Assembly: GCA_031422295.1 (NCBI GenBank) | Contig: JANOQM010000047.1 | Span: 40,804 to 104,803 of the forward strand | DNA length: 64,000 nucleotides | Direction: 5' to 3' | Source of the DNA: JANOMH01 sp031422295 | GTDB taxonomy: Bacteria > Pseudomonadota > Alphaproteobacteria > Rhodobacterales > Rhodobacteraceae | In this document: one piece after another, positions 50,943 to 59,502 of the stretch | Numbering within the stretch: the first letter of the stretch is position 1 | Layout of the letters: the number at the start of each line of letters is the position of its first letter | Program-made: the position numbers and the translations under genes | Notes under the pieces: generated by a model | Seen by the model: only the letters and a program-made list of their open reading frames with translations | The model's database searches: none | Told to the model about the DNA's origin: nothing

Positions 50943-51090
50943 CGCATCCCCGCCTTGCATTGCTTTCAACTCATTCTTGGGCCGGTGGTGATCGTGGTCA
51001 AGCCGTCACGCCCGAAACATATCTGCACCAAAGACTGCCATTCCGCCCGTTGATTGTGGCAGAATACGAAACAATCAGGCGAGGCTGGAC

Positions 51091-52158
51091 ATGTCACATC
51101 CATATACCGGTCTTTCCGCCACCGCGTTCTGGCGCAGCGGCGTTGTAACGGCTGATCGCGACCTGTTTCCGGGCCTGTATGCCCCGAAATTCGCCATCGG
51201 GATCGACACAAAGATTGCGACGATGGGTAGCTGTTTTGCCCAGCATATCAGCCATTTTCTGCGCAAAACCGGGTGTCTGGTGCTGGACGCCGAACCTGCG
51301 CCGCGCGCGATGACGCCGCAGGTCGCCGCCCGGTTTGGCTATGGCCTGTTTTCGGGCCGCTACGGCAACATCTACACCAGTCGCCAATTGCTGGACCTGT
51401 TGCGCGAGATTGCCTCCGGTGCTGCGGACCCGCAATTTGTCTGGGAAAAATCCGGCCGGTTTTATGATGCGTTCCGCCCGACTGTGGAACCCGAAGGGAT
51501 GGACAGCGCCGACGAGGTTTTGTTGCACCGGGATTACCATCTGGAACGCACCGCCCAGCTGTTGCGCCAGACCGATGTGCTGATCTTTACCCTTGGGCTG
51601 ACTGAAACATGGGCAGACCGGGACACGGGCCGGGTCTTTCCGGTCTGTCCTGGTGTGGTTGCGGGCAGGTTCGATCCTGCGTTGCATTGCTGGCTGAACC
51701 TGACCCATGCCGATGTGCTGGATGACCTGACCCGGATAAGGGCGCTGTTGCAGCGGTTCAATCCGGGCATGAAGCTGCTGCTGACCGTATCGCCGGTGCC
51801 TTTGACCGCCACCGCCTCGGGCGCGCATGTGCTGGCGGCCAGCAGCCTGTCGAAATCCGTGCTGCGGGCAGCGGTGGGCGAATGTGTCGCGGCACATGAG
51901 GATGTGGATTATGTGCCGTCATACGAGCTGATCACCCATCCCGCTGCCGGTGGCCCCTGGTTTAACGCCAATCTGCGGCATGTCAGTGCCGCAGGCGTGG
52001 ACCGGGTAATGCGGGTTTTTCTGGCGGCACATGGGTTGGCCGAACCAGACCGCACACCTGAAACTGATCCCGAAGCAACGCCCGACAGTCCTGCCGATGA
52101 TGCTGTTTGTGATGAGGTGCTGCTGGACGCCTTTGCCGGTGGGGCGCGCCCCTTATGA
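51091..52158 (+). CDS. GSCFA-domain hydrolase
   Basis: A 355-residue protein with the defining motif TMGSCFAQHISHFL, where the Ser-like nucleophile position lies in the GSC motif of this SGNH-related family, and TLGLTETW further on. The C-terminal block ITHPAAGGPWFNANLRHVS carries the His of the presumed catalytic set. GSCFA proteins are thought to be esterases acting on surface glycans. The gene overlaps the next, an SGNH-like gene, by four bases (ATGA), so the two are probably a functional pair. Confidence 0.85.
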   Translation: MSHPYTGLSATAFWRSGVVTADRDLFPGLYAPKFAIGIDTKIATMGSCFAQHISHFLRKTGCLVLDAEPAPRAMTPQVAARFGYGLFSGRYGNIYTSRQLLDLLREIASGAADPQFVWEKSGRFYDAFRPTVEPEGMDSADEVLLHRDYHLERTAQLLRQTDVLIFTLGLTETWADRDTGRVFPVCPGVVAGRFDPALHCWLNLTHADVLDDLTRIRALLQRFNPGMKLLLTVSPVPLTATASGAHVLAASSLSKSVLRAAVGECVAAHEDVDYVPSYELITHPAAGGPWFNANLRHVSAAGVDRVMRVFLAAHGLAEPDRTPETDPEATPDSPADDAVCDEVLLDAFAGGARPL

Positions 52159-52961
52159 CCACGCGGATCTGTTTCATCGGAAACTCGCATCTCGCCGCCC
52201 TGAGCGAAGCGTGGTCGCGTGATCCGGCGCAATGGCCCGGCCTGCAGGCCAGTTTTGTTGGCGCACATAAGGATTTGTTGTTGCAAACCGAGGTGCGCGA
52301 CGGGCGGCTGATCCCCGCGACCGATGACGCCCGCCAGTCGTTTGGCAAGATCAGTGGCGTGTCCGACGTTGTGCTGGATCACCATGATGTTTTCGTGATT
52401 GTTGGCAGCGGCGTGGCGCTGGCCACGGCCTTGATGATTTACCGCGATGCGCGGTGGGTCGGGTTGCCATCGCTGGCCCAATGCAGCGATCTGGCGACCA
52501 TGCCCGAGCAGCTGATATCGCGGCCCGCTGCCATGGCCAGCATGACCGCCGCGCTGGACAACCGGTTGGGGCTCAGGCTGATCCGGCATTTAAGGCATGG
52601 CACGAAACGGCCGATCTATCTGACCTCGCAACCCCGGGTCAGCCAGATCATTCTACAATCACCCCAGCCAGTCACACGCCTGCATAATATCGCGCTACGC
52701 AATGGTGACAATCAAGCGCTGTCAGCGGCCTTTGATGCCGCAGCCGCTGCTGTCCTGACCAATGCCGGGGCCACATTCATCCCGCAACCCGCCGAAACCA
52801 TCGCGCGCGATCTGTTCACCGCGCAGGCCTATGTCAAAGGTGCGCACCGGCTTGCCGCAACGATGGGTCTGCCGCAAGCCAAGGACGACGTCAAACACGC
52901 CAATGCGATTTATGGCGCGCTGGTGCTGGATCAGATTGCCGCGGCAGTCTATCCCACATGA
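52155..52961 (+). CDS. SGNH-like hydrolase
   Basis: A 268-residue protein beginning RICFIGNSHLAALSEAW, where GNSH matches SGNH block I, followed by VFVIVGSGVALATAL (block with Gly) and a C-terminal KDDVKHANAIYG resembling the D-x-x-H active-site block. It has no signal peptide, like its partner. Probable function is an esterase or acyl-hydrolase on a sugar polymer, inferred from the fold. It converges with folE2 with a 13-base overlap. Confidence 0.7.
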   Translation: MTTRICFIGNSHLAALSEAWSRDPAQWPGLQASFVGAHKDLLLQTEVRDGRLIPATDDARQSFGKISGVSDVVLDHHDVFVIVGSGVALATALMIYRDARWVGLPSLAQCSDLATMPEQLISRPAAMASMTAALDNRLGLRLIRHLRHGTKRPIYLTSQPRVSQIILQSPQPVTRLHNIALRNGDNQALSAAFDAAAAAVLTNAGATFIPQPAETIARDLFTAQAYVKGAHRLAATMGLPQAKDDVKHANAIYGALVLDQIAAAVYPT

Positions 52962-53920
52962 AACAGCGTTGAAAACAGCCTTGGGTCCAGACTGTCGGCG
53001 GCAAAGGTTGGCCCTTGGGTCAGCAGGCTGACTGCGTCATGGCTGTGCAGGCTTTCCTGATGGCTGGCCAGCACACGAAAATCCCCAATCCGGCTATCGT
53101 TCTGTAACTGTTCACAAAACAGCCGGGCCGCATCTTCGACAAAGATCGGGTTGGCGGCGCATAATTCGGCAAAGGCCTGTTCATCTTCGCGTTTGACCAT
53201 GACTTGGGTTTCGGTTGGAACGGCGGCGCGGGCCATGTCGATCAGGTCCTCGAACCACAAAACACCGGTCCGCGCGGTCACTTCGACCGACAACCGGGCG
53301 GTGGACCGTTGCGCATGCGGGGTGGCCAACTGGCCCCGGACCCGGCGGGCATGTTCGGACAATTCCAGCGAGCAGGGGCAGGTCGAGGCATAGACGTAAT
53401 CCAGATGGATGATCTTTTTGCGCAGGCCCGCCTGTTCGACCAGTTCCAGCGCAATGTCGTAATACTGGAACCCGGACAGGCCAGACCGCAGGCTGCTGAC
53501 CCGCATCGGAAACGAAAATCGCATCTGGATGCGCGCGTCGAAACTGTCCAGATCAGACAGGTAATCATCCAGCGCCCGCTCGATCACTTCGAAACTGAAT
53601 GTCTGTTCGGATTGCTTGTAAAAACTGCGCATGATCCGGGACATGTTGATGCCCTTTTTATCAGCCTCAAGGCTGACAGTGCCGGTCACGCTGGTTTCCA
53701 ACGTCATTTCGGCCCCGTCACGGGTTTGAAACCGAATCGGCAGGCGGAAGTTTGATATGCCGACATGCTGAATTTGCTGGCGCGCGCCACGGATCAGGCT
53801 GGCCGGGGCGTTTTGCAGATCGGGCATGGTCGCGCGGTACGCGTCATCTGCCGTGAAATCCGCAGGATACACGGTCGACAATACTGGTGTGGCGGCGACG
53901 GTCGGGGTGTGAATGGTCAT
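52949..53920 (-). CDS. folE2: GTP cyclohydrolase FolE2 (type IB)
   Basis: A 323-residue enzyme making dihydroneopterin triphosphate from GTP. Family blocks: VGISNFRLPIRFQ, TSVTGTVSLEADKKGINMSR, the metal-binding cysteine in YASTCPCSLELSEHAR, and HSHDAVSLL at the C-terminus. FolE2 works with metals other than zinc and is often induced by zinc shortage; I see no clear Zur site upstream. GGAG lies seven bases before the ATG. It complements folB and folP elsewhere in the window. Confidence 0.94.
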   Translation of the reverse strand: MTIHTPTVAATPVLSTVYPADFTADDAYRATMPDLQNAPASLIRGARQQIQHVGISNFRLPIRFQTRDGAEMTLETSVTGTVSLEADKKGINMSRIMRSFYKQSEQTFSFEVIERALDDYLSDLDSFDARIQMRFSFPMRVSSLRSGLSGFQYYDIALELVEQAGLRKKIIHLDYVYASTCPCSLELSEHARRVRGQLATPHAQRSTARLSVEVTARTGVLWFEDLIDMARAAVPTETQVMVKREDEQAFAELCAANPIFVEDAARLFCEQLQNDSRIGDFRVLASHQESLHSHDAVSLLTQGPTFAADSLDPRLFSTLFHVG

Positions 53921-54019
53921 CAGCAAACTCCATAGCGCAGAATGGTGCATATGGTGCCGATATGGCAAAAGTCCACCGGCGTTCCGGCCGCCGCCGTGTC
54001 GCAGGCGGGAGTAAGCCGG

Positions 54020-54376
54020 TTACATCGGCGTCAAAACCTCGGACCCACTGCCTTCCTCGCCGGCGACGGTCCATGTGCCATTGAGCGATCCATCGGCCAT
54101 AACCAGATAAATCCCCAACCCGATCGCATCGCCCTGCTGATAGCCAACCGCAAAGGCATTATCATAGCGCATGCAAATGCCAAACGACGAGGTTGCGCCG
54201 GTGATCCATTCAATTTCGCAAGTGGTGTCTGATGTAATGGTAATGATCGCCTCGCCGTCATAGGGCGAGCCATCAACATTCGCTCCGGCCACGGCGTAAC
54301 GCCCCCCGATATCCTGCGCCATAGCGGCAGAGGCGGCAACACACAGCACAACAGAAGCCAGCAAAAATCGGTTCAT
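54020..54376 (-). CDS. Small exported protein of unknown function
   Basis: A 118-residue protein with a clear signal peptide (FLLASVVLCVAASAAMAQD) and a beta-rich mature part (GRYAVAGANVDGSPYDGEA, then SLNGTWTVAGEEGSGSE) with two cysteines. The fold resembles small lipocalin-like or TonB-independent periplasmic proteins but no family is recognised. Upstream gap 54377–54467 holds only its leader. Confidence 0.7.
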   Translation of the reverse strand: MNRFLLASVVLCVAASAAMAQDIGGRYAVAGANVDGSPYDGEAIITITSDTTCEIEWITGATSSFGICMRYDNAFAVGYQQGDAIGLGIYLVMADGSLNGTWTVAGEEGSGSEVLTPM

Positions 54377-54467
54377 GTCAGTGTTCCTTAAAATGATTTA
54401 TGACTATCGTGGCACAAGGATTAAAGTATTTGCGCCACGGCTCAAACCATTTTTCGTGCCGACAGTC

Positions 54468-55643
54468 TCAGGCCTTGCCCAGCGCCTGCTCCAGATCAGC
54501 CAACAAATCTTCGACCCCCTCGAGCCCCACCGACAGCCGGATCAGCCCTGGTGTGATCCCAAGCGTGGCTTTCTGATCATCTGGCAGCCGCTGATGCGTG
54601 GTGGTGGCCGGATGCGTGGCGATGGATTTGGCATCGCCCAGATTGTTGGAAATCGTCCAGATATCCAACGCATTCAACGCCTTAAATGCCGTGTCCCGCG
54701 ATCCGGTATCAATCGCCAACACGGTGCCGCCCGCCCCCATCTGGTCCATCGTCAACGCATGCTGCGGATGGCTGGCCAACCCCGGATAGATCACCCGGGT
54801 CAGTTTAGCATGGCCTTGCAAAGCCGTGGCCAAGGCCAGCGCCCCCGCCGTCTGCGCCCGCACCCGCAGCTCCATCGTTTCCAAGCCCTTCAGCATGATC
54901 CATGCGGTAAACGGCGACATCGCGCCGCCGGTATGTTTCATGAACGGCTCAAGCACCTTGCGGATATAATCTGCGGTCCCCAGCACCACCCCGCCCAGTG
55001 CACGGCCCTGTCCGTCTATATGCTTGGTGGCGGAATAGACAACGACATCAGCGCCTTGCGCCAATGCGTCAGAATAAACAGGGGTGGCAAATACATTGTC
55101 GGCCACGACCACAGCCCCCACCGCATGGGCCAAAGCGCTGACAGAACGGATATCGATAACCTCCAGCGTCGGGTTCGACATGGTTTCGAAAAACACGACT
55201 TTGGTGCCGGGCCGGATTGCCGCAGCCCAGGCCGCCGGGTCTGTTCCATCGACAAAAGTAACCTCGACGCCAAACCGGCGCAGCACCTCTTCCAATATAT
55301 ACAGACATGACCCGAACAGCGCCCTGGACGATACCACATGGTCGCCGGTGCGCAGCAGCGACATCAGCGCGCCATTGACCGCCGCCATGCCGGATGCAGT
55401 CGCAAAGCCATCTTCGGCCCCTTCCAATGCGGCAATCCGGGCCTCGAACATGGACGTCGTGGGGTTGCCGTAGCGGGCATAGATAAATTCGTCCGGACCG
55501 GCCTTGATAAACCGGGCTTCGGCCGCCTCTGCCGTGTCATAGACAAAACCCTGGGTCAGAAAGATTGCCTCGGACACCTCGCCATATTGGCTGCGGCGAA
55601 TGCCGGCATGCACGGCTTTGGTGCGTTTGCTGTAGTGATCCAT
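54468..55643 (-). CDS. metZ: O-succinylhomoserine sulfhydrylase
   Basis: A 391-residue PLP enzyme of the Cys/Met metabolism family, making homocysteine from O-succinylhomoserine and sulfide. Motifs: RYGNPTTSMFEARIAALEGAE, the ATASGMAAV substrate loop, and the PLP lysine in YSATKHIDGQGR. AGGAG lies six bases before the ATG at 55643; another in-frame ATG at 55649 is too close to it. A SAM-II riboswitch with terminator stands in the leader, so synthesis falls when S-adenosylmethionine is plentiful. Confidence 0.93.
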   Translation of the reverse strand: MDHYSKRTKAVHAGIRRSQYGEVSEAIFLTQGFVYDTAEAAEARFIKAGPDEFIYARYGNPTTSMFEARIAALEGAEDGFATASGMAAVNGALMSLLRTGDHVVSSRALFGSCLYILEEVLRRFGVEVTFVDGTDPAAWAAAIRPGTKVVFFETMSNPTLEVIDIRSVSALAHAVGAVVVADNVFATPVYSDALAQGADVVVYSATKHIDGQGRALGGVVLGTADYIRKVLEPFMKHTGGAMSPFTAWIMLKGLETMELRVRAQTAGALALATALQGHAKLTRVIYPGLASHPQHALTMDQMGAGGTVLAIDTGSRDTAFKALNALDIWTISNNLGDAKSIATHPATTTHQRLPDDQKATLGITPGLIRLSVGLEGVEDLLADLEQALGKA

Positions 55644-55672
55644 CGTCATCTCCTGCCGCTGATTTGGGCAAA

Positions 55673-55701
55673 TAAAAACCCCGATACCAAGGGCATCGGG
55701 G
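55673..55701 (-). terminator. Intrinsic terminator in the metZ leader
   Basis: On the minus strand CCCCGAT (55701–55695), a nine-base loop, ATCGGGG (55685–55679), then TTTTT-A-TT. It lies between the riboswitch and the metZ start and is the expected off-switch. Confidence 0.85.
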
Positions 55702-55711
55702 TTACGACCCG

Positions 55712-55766
55712 TCCCCTCTTTAGCGGCATGTTTAACGTGGCCCGCAATCCGGTAACAAATCGCCAC
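55712..55766 (-). ncRNA. SAM-II riboswitch
   Basis: The minus-strand sequence from GTGGCGATTTGTTACC through GGGCCACGTTAAACATG to GCTAAAGAGGGG matches the SAM-II consensus: P1 pairing GTGGC with GCCAC, the conserved ATTTG, GTTAAA and GCTAAA segments, and a pseudoknot. About 55 nt, one SAM-binding aptamer, normal for alphaproteobacterial metA/metZ leaders. Binding of SAM should favour the terminator that follows. Confidence 0.9.
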
Positions 55767-55773
55767 GGACATC

Positions 55774-55802
55774 TGGATAAACCGCAGATGCACCGGGGTC
55801 AA
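55774..55802 (-). promoter_or_regulatory. Promoter of the metZ leader
   Basis: On the minus strand TTGACC (55802–55797), a 17-base spacer and TATCCA (55779–55774). The predicted start of transcription would be just before the riboswitch, so the aptamer begins almost at the 5' end of the RNA. Confidence 0.65.
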
Positions 55803-55828
55803 GCTGCGCTGACCGTGTCCCAAAAGCA

Positions 55829-55846
55829 CCGTCACGCGGCTGTCAC
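55829..55846. promoter_or_regulatory. Pho-box-like direct repeat
   Basis: CCGTCACGCGGCTGTCAC contains two GTCAC units at an 11-base spacing, close to the PhoB consensus CTGTCAT-N4-CTGTCAC. It lies between metZ's promoter and the alpha/beta-hydrolase gene (start 55911) and could serve either. Pattern match only. Confidence 0.3.
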
Positions 55847-55910
55847 AGCACATTCATGCTGCAGTTGCATCATCAGCCTAAATACCGACACAAGATGTTG
55901 TGGGGCAATC

Positions 55911-56804
55911 ATGGCGCTTCTACCAGTCAGCGAATCGAACCTGCCTGATGCGGCCCTGTTGAAGGCGGCACTGGCCGGGTTGCCCACCGCCGCGCCCATT
56001 GTGATCATGTTGCACGGCTATCGGTTTTCACCCGGGTCAGTTGCGCATGACCCGCACCGCCATATCCTGTCTGAAACGCCGGAACCGGGCTGTTGGAAGG
56101 CCATTTCGTGGCCCCGCCATTTGGGGCTATTGGGCGACCAGGGTCTGGCCATCGGTTTTGGCTGGGAGGCACGCGGCACCCTATGGGCCGCCCATCGCAA
56201 TGCCGCGCTGTCGGGGCACAGATTGGCCATGTTGATCCACGCGTTGCGGGCGATTGATCCGCACCGGCCCATCCATATTCTGGCCCACAGCCTGGGGGCA
56301 CGGGTGGCGTTCAGTGCCTTGGGTCAGTTGCCCAAGGACGGTGTCCAGCGCCTGATCCTGCTGGCCGCCGCCCTGTTCCGGCCCGAGGCGCAGGCAGCAC
56401 TGGCCAGCCCTGCCGGGCGATCAGCACAGGTTTTCAACGTCACAGGCCGCGAGAATTTGCTGTTTGATGCGCTGCTGCGGCTGGCGCTGCCACATTTGGG
56501 GCCAGCCTTGGGGCGGGGACGGATAGGGCAGGGCAACTGGCTGGACCTGCACCTTGATAGCTGCGCCAGCCTGACCCGGCTGGCCGCATTGGGGTATCCG
56601 ATTGCCGCACCTACTGCCCGCATCTGCCACTGGTCCGGCTATCTGCGCCCCGGTGTCTGGCAGCTATACCGGGCCTTGCTACTGACCCCGGCACTGACGC
56701 CACTGCCATTTCTGCGGGCGGCGCTGGTCCCGGCTAATGCGCCAGTTCTGCCTGCAACAGCGGCGGCAAAACCGCCTGCAATTGGTCAAGGTCAGCATAG
56801 TTGA
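55911..56804 (+). CDS. Alpha/beta hydrolase
   Basis: A 297-residue alpha/beta hydrolase. The oxyanion region is IVIMLHGYRFSPG and the nucleophile elbow is ILAHSLGARVAF (GxSxG with HSLG). The acid and His positions are less clear (DLHLDSCASL, ICHWSGYLRP). Substrate unknown. The ATG at 55911 is preferred over the much longer open frame that would read back through the riboswitch. The C-terminus overlaps the convergent serine-hydrolase remnant by 71 bases. Confidence 0.8.
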   Translation: MALLPVSESNLPDAALLKAALAGLPTAAPIVIMLHGYRFSPGSVAHDPHRHILSETPEPGCWKAISWPRHLGLLGDQGLAIGFGWEARGTLWAAHRNAALSGHRLAMLIHALRAIDPHRPIHILAHSLGARVAFSALGQLPKDGVQRLILLAAALFRPEAQAALASPAGRSAQVFNVTGRENLLFDALLRLALPHLGPALGRGRIGQGNWLDLHLDSCASLTRLAALGYPIAAPTARICHWSGYLRPGVWQLYRALLLTPALTPLPFLRAALVPANAPVLPATAAAKPPAIGQGQHS

Positions 56805-57464
56805 CGGCGGCAAATGCGGCCTTGCCCGTATCCTGCTGCACGATCATAAGCGCATACCACATTGTGTTGGACCCAGCGTGGCGCAAAGCGCCGTCGGGCA
56901 TAAAGCCCCAGCCCAGCGCATAATCCTGTCCCGGCAGCGGGGTCTGCAGCAGCGTCCAGCTGTGCAAAGTCAGAAATGCCGGATCACGGACCGCATGGGC
57001 CCGCAAAAACCGCATCATATCCGCCAAAGACAAGTGCACCGTCCCCGCAGGACCCAGCGCCGGGATATTGTCAGCGTCCTTATCCGGAACGACCGGATGC
57101 AAGGGCCGCAGCAGCCCCGCAGTATGCCCGCGCGGTTGGTCGATCAGGCCCGCCGATCCCGGCGGACCAAAGCCCGCGCTGGCCATGCCCAAGGGGTCAA
57201 ACACCTGTTGGCGGATCAACGCTTCCCACGGCTGGCCGGTGCTGACCTCAAGGATCGTGCCAACAACGACATAACCTGCATTGGAATAGGCATATTCGCC
57301 AGCCGGGCCGGGCAGCTCGGCCAGAACTGACGCAGCATAGACCGTCCGGTCGATCATCAGCTTTCGGTGTACGCCAGTATCTGCGCCACAATATCGGCCG
57401 GATCGGCCAGCGCCCAGCACGGCACATGCATCAGCAGCGGCAGGATCCGGGCAATCCAGCGCAT
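56734..57464 (-). pseudogene. Serine hydrolase (beta-lactamase class C family), internal deletion
   Basis: The 5' part (start 57464) encodes a signal peptide and the first helix (MRWIARILPLLMHVPCWA, then ADIVAQILAYTES) and hits a stop at 57357. A second frame from 57357 continues with IDRTVYAASVLAELPG, the YxN motif in YAYSNAGYVVVG, and the HxG motif in LRHAGSNTMW. About 100 residues between them, including the SxxK catalytic serine, are missing, with a frame change at the junction. It looks like a gene disabled by an internal deletion. The C-terminal half could be translated alone but would lack the nucleophile. Confidence 0.75.
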
Positions 57465-57564
57465 CCAGTCAATCAAGGTCGTTTCGACCCTCTGCCAACC
57501 CGACCCCTTGCAGATCGGCGAGGCTTGGCAGACTGTAATCCCATCTCCCGGCAAAGGACCGCCC

Positions 57565-58272
57565 ATGCAAGCCCCCATTGACCTGTATTACTGGCCCACC
57601 CCGAACGGCTGGAAAATCAGCATAGCGCTAGAGGAAATGGGTCTGCCCTATGCGGTTCACCTGATCAATATCAGTGCGGGCGAACAATTTTCCCCCGATT
57701 TTCTGGCGATTGCGCCAAATAACCGGATGCCCGCGATCACCGACCCGGATGGGCCGGATGGTGCGCCGGTGTCGATCTTTGAATCCGGCGCGATCCTGCA
57801 ATATCTGGCCCGCAAGACCGGCACATTCTGCGGACCGACGCAGCGCGACCGGATTGCAGTCGATCAATGGCTGATGTGGCAAATGGGCGGGGTCGGGCCG
57901 ATGGCGGGTCAGGCGCATCATTTCCTGACCTACGCGCCCGCAATGGACCCGCCCCATGACCTGCCCTATGCCAAAAGCCGCTACCGCAACGAGGTGGGCC
58001 GGTTATATGGCGTGCTGGACCGGCAATTGGCCCGCGCCGAATTTGTGGCGGGTGATTTCTATTCCATCGCCGATATGGCGATCTGGCCCTGGGCGAGGAA
58101 CTGGAAGAGGCAGGAACAGACGCTGGATGACAAGCCGCATTTCGCCCGCTGGCTGGATACTGTGGCCGCCCGCCCCGCCGTGCAGCGCGGCATGAAGGTG
58201 GCCGAGGAGAAGCGGTCGAATGTCGCGGCGGATAAAAAGGCGCAGGACATTCTGTTTGGCAAACAGAAATAG
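57565..58272 (+). CDS. Glutathione S-transferase family protein
   Basis: A 235-residue protein with a thioredoxin-fold N-terminus (DLYYWPTPNGWKISIALEEMG, then NNRMPAITDPDG and SIFESGAILQYLARKTG with the conserved ESxxI motif that binds the glutathione glutamyl group) and an all-helical C-terminal domain (FVAGDFYSIADMAIWPWA). This is the YfcG/YghU (Ure2-like) group, often disulfide-bond oxidoreductases. Catalytic Asn/Thr near residue 15 fits that group. Confidence 0.9.
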   Translation: MQAPIDLYYWPTPNGWKISIALEEMGLPYAVHLINISAGEQFSPDFLAIAPNNRMPAITDPDGPDGAPVSIFESGAILQYLARKTGTFCGPTQRDRIAVDQWLMWQMGGVGPMAGQAHHFLTYAPAMDPPHDLPYAKSRYRNEVGRLYGVLDRQLARAEFVAGDFYSIADMAIWPWARNWKRQEQTLDDKPHFARWLDTVAARPAVQRGMKVAEEKRSNVAADKKAQDILFGKQK

Positions 58273-58878
58273 CTATTCTGCAGGCTTGTCCTGAATCATG
58301 TATTTCTCAAGCAGCACAACCTGCGCCCAGAGAAATACAAACAACGCGGCGGGAAAGGCGAAAGTCTCCAGCTTGACCCAAAGCTCAGTGCTTTGGGTGC
58401 GCCATATCAGTTCATTGGCCACGGCAAGTGCAGCAAACATCGCAGTCAGACGGCGGGTCAGTTTCATCCAGCCGGTCTGTTCCATCGGCAACATGTCGGC
58501 CATGACCCATTGCAGATAGCTTTTGCCCTGCAGCAGGCCGATGCCCAGTATGGCCACGAAACAGCCATAGACAATGGTGGTTTTCATCTTGAAAAACCGC
58601 TCATCGTTGAAATAGGCCGTCAGCCCGCCAAAGAAGATCACCATGAAGGCGGTAAAAATCTGCATCCGGCTAAGCTGCCCGGTCAGTTTCCACAATACTC
58701 CCATGGCGATCAGCAACAGCGGCACAAGGATTAGCGCCGAGACGATAAAGCCGCTGTATTCCCGCCCCATCAGGGTAAAACTGTCTTCCTTGATCCACAG
58801 ATAGACCGCGAAAAATACCAGCGTCGGGCCCAGTTCAAGGACCTGCTTGAGGATCGGATTGATTGGTTTGTCAGTCAT
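58273..58878 (-). CDS. yciB: Inner membrane-spanning protein YciB/septation protein A
   Basis: A 201-residue integral membrane protein with five or six helices. Family blocks: LELGPTLVFFAVYLWIKE at the N-terminus, LTGQLSRMQIFTAFMVIFFGGLTAYFNDERFFKMK (in parts) and the C-terminal WVKLETFAFPAALFVFLWAQ. IspZ/YciB proteins act in cell envelope integrity and division. The N-terminal signal is absent as usual. It lies directly beyond the GST gene stop. Confidence 0.92.
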   Translation of the reverse strand: MTDKPINPILKQVLELGPTLVFFAVYLWIKEDSFTLMGREYSGFIVSALILVPLLLIAMGVLWKLTGQLSRMQIFTAFMVIFFGGLTAYFNDERFFKMKTTIVYGCFVAILGIGLLQGKSYLQWVMADMLPMEQTGWMKLTRRLTAMFAALAVANELIWRTQSTELWVKLETFAFPAALFVFLWAQVVLLEKYMIQDKPAE

Positions 58879-58977
58879 ATCCGCCTTTTACCCACCAAAT
58901 TCGACAATGACAGCCCCCAAAATGCGCCCCGTCACAATGGCCGGAACCCGGCGGGTGCGGCGGTGGTTAATGTGCGT

Positions 58978-59502
58978 ATGCTCACCATGCCCGGACCTGT
59001 CATGTTTGAAAATCTCGCCGCCGAATTTACCCAGCCGTTCCGGTCTATGCCCGCCGAAGTGGCCGCCTTGCGGCTGGGGATAGCAGTGATTTTGGGCGGG
59101 ATCATCGGGCTCGAGCGGGAACTGGCGGCACGGCCGGCGGGCCTGCGCACCCATATGATGATCGCATTGGCCGCAGCCCTGCTGACCCTTGTGACGTTTG
59201 AATTGCTCGCCTTGCCGTCGCTGGCCGCCTATACCGGCAAAAGCGACCCGCTGCGCCTGATCGAGGCGGTCACAGCGGGCGTGGCATTTCTGGCGGCGGG
59301 AACGATCTTTACCTCAAAAGGGCAGGTCAATGGCCTGACCACGGGCGCGGGCATGTGGCTGGCCGGCGCGATTGGTCTGGCCTGCGGTATGGGGCATCTG
59401 CCGCTGGCGGGCATGGCCACGGTTCTGGCCCTGCTTATTCTGACGTTGGTCGGCGCCATGACGCGGCAGATTGCAGCCAAAGCGCCGCCTGCAGACCCTT
59501 AA
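58978..59502 (+). CDS. MgtC/SapB family membrane protein
   Basis: A protein of about 174 residues with four helices and the MgtC signature: AALRLGIAVILGGIIGLERE, RPAGLRTHMMIALAAALLTLV and RLIEAVTAGVAFLAAGTIF, with a GLTTGAGMWLAGAIGLACG motif. MgtC-type proteins help growth in low magnesium. The start is uncertain: in-frame ATGs at 58978, 58987 and 59002 and a GTG at 58963 are possible; the last ATG gives the family-like start MFENL. Its stop shares TTAA with the stop of ftsY. Confidence 0.8.
   Translation: MLTMPGPVMFENLAAEFTQPFRSMPAEVAALRLGIAVILGGIIGLERELAARPAGLRTHMMIALAAALLTLVTFELLALPSLAAYTGKSDPLRLIEAVTAGVAFLAAGTIFTSKGQVNGLTTGAGMWLAGAIGLACGMGHLPLAGMATVLALLILTLVGAMTRQIAAKAPPADP

Noticed and set aside
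53921..54019. Possible Zur box before folE2
   Set aside because: No inverted repeat of the expected spacing is visible in the leader.
55338..55910. N-terminal 191-residue extension of the alpha/beta hydrolase frame
   Set aside because: It reads antisense through metZ and the SAM-II riboswitch, and the extension lacks protein character. The ATG at 55911 fits the hydrolase fold.
57357..57420. Serine hydrolase starting at 57420 as an intact gene
   Set aside because: The first 20 residues are not family-like and the catalytic SxxK segment is absent; the signal peptide is in another frame, so a pseudogene fits better.
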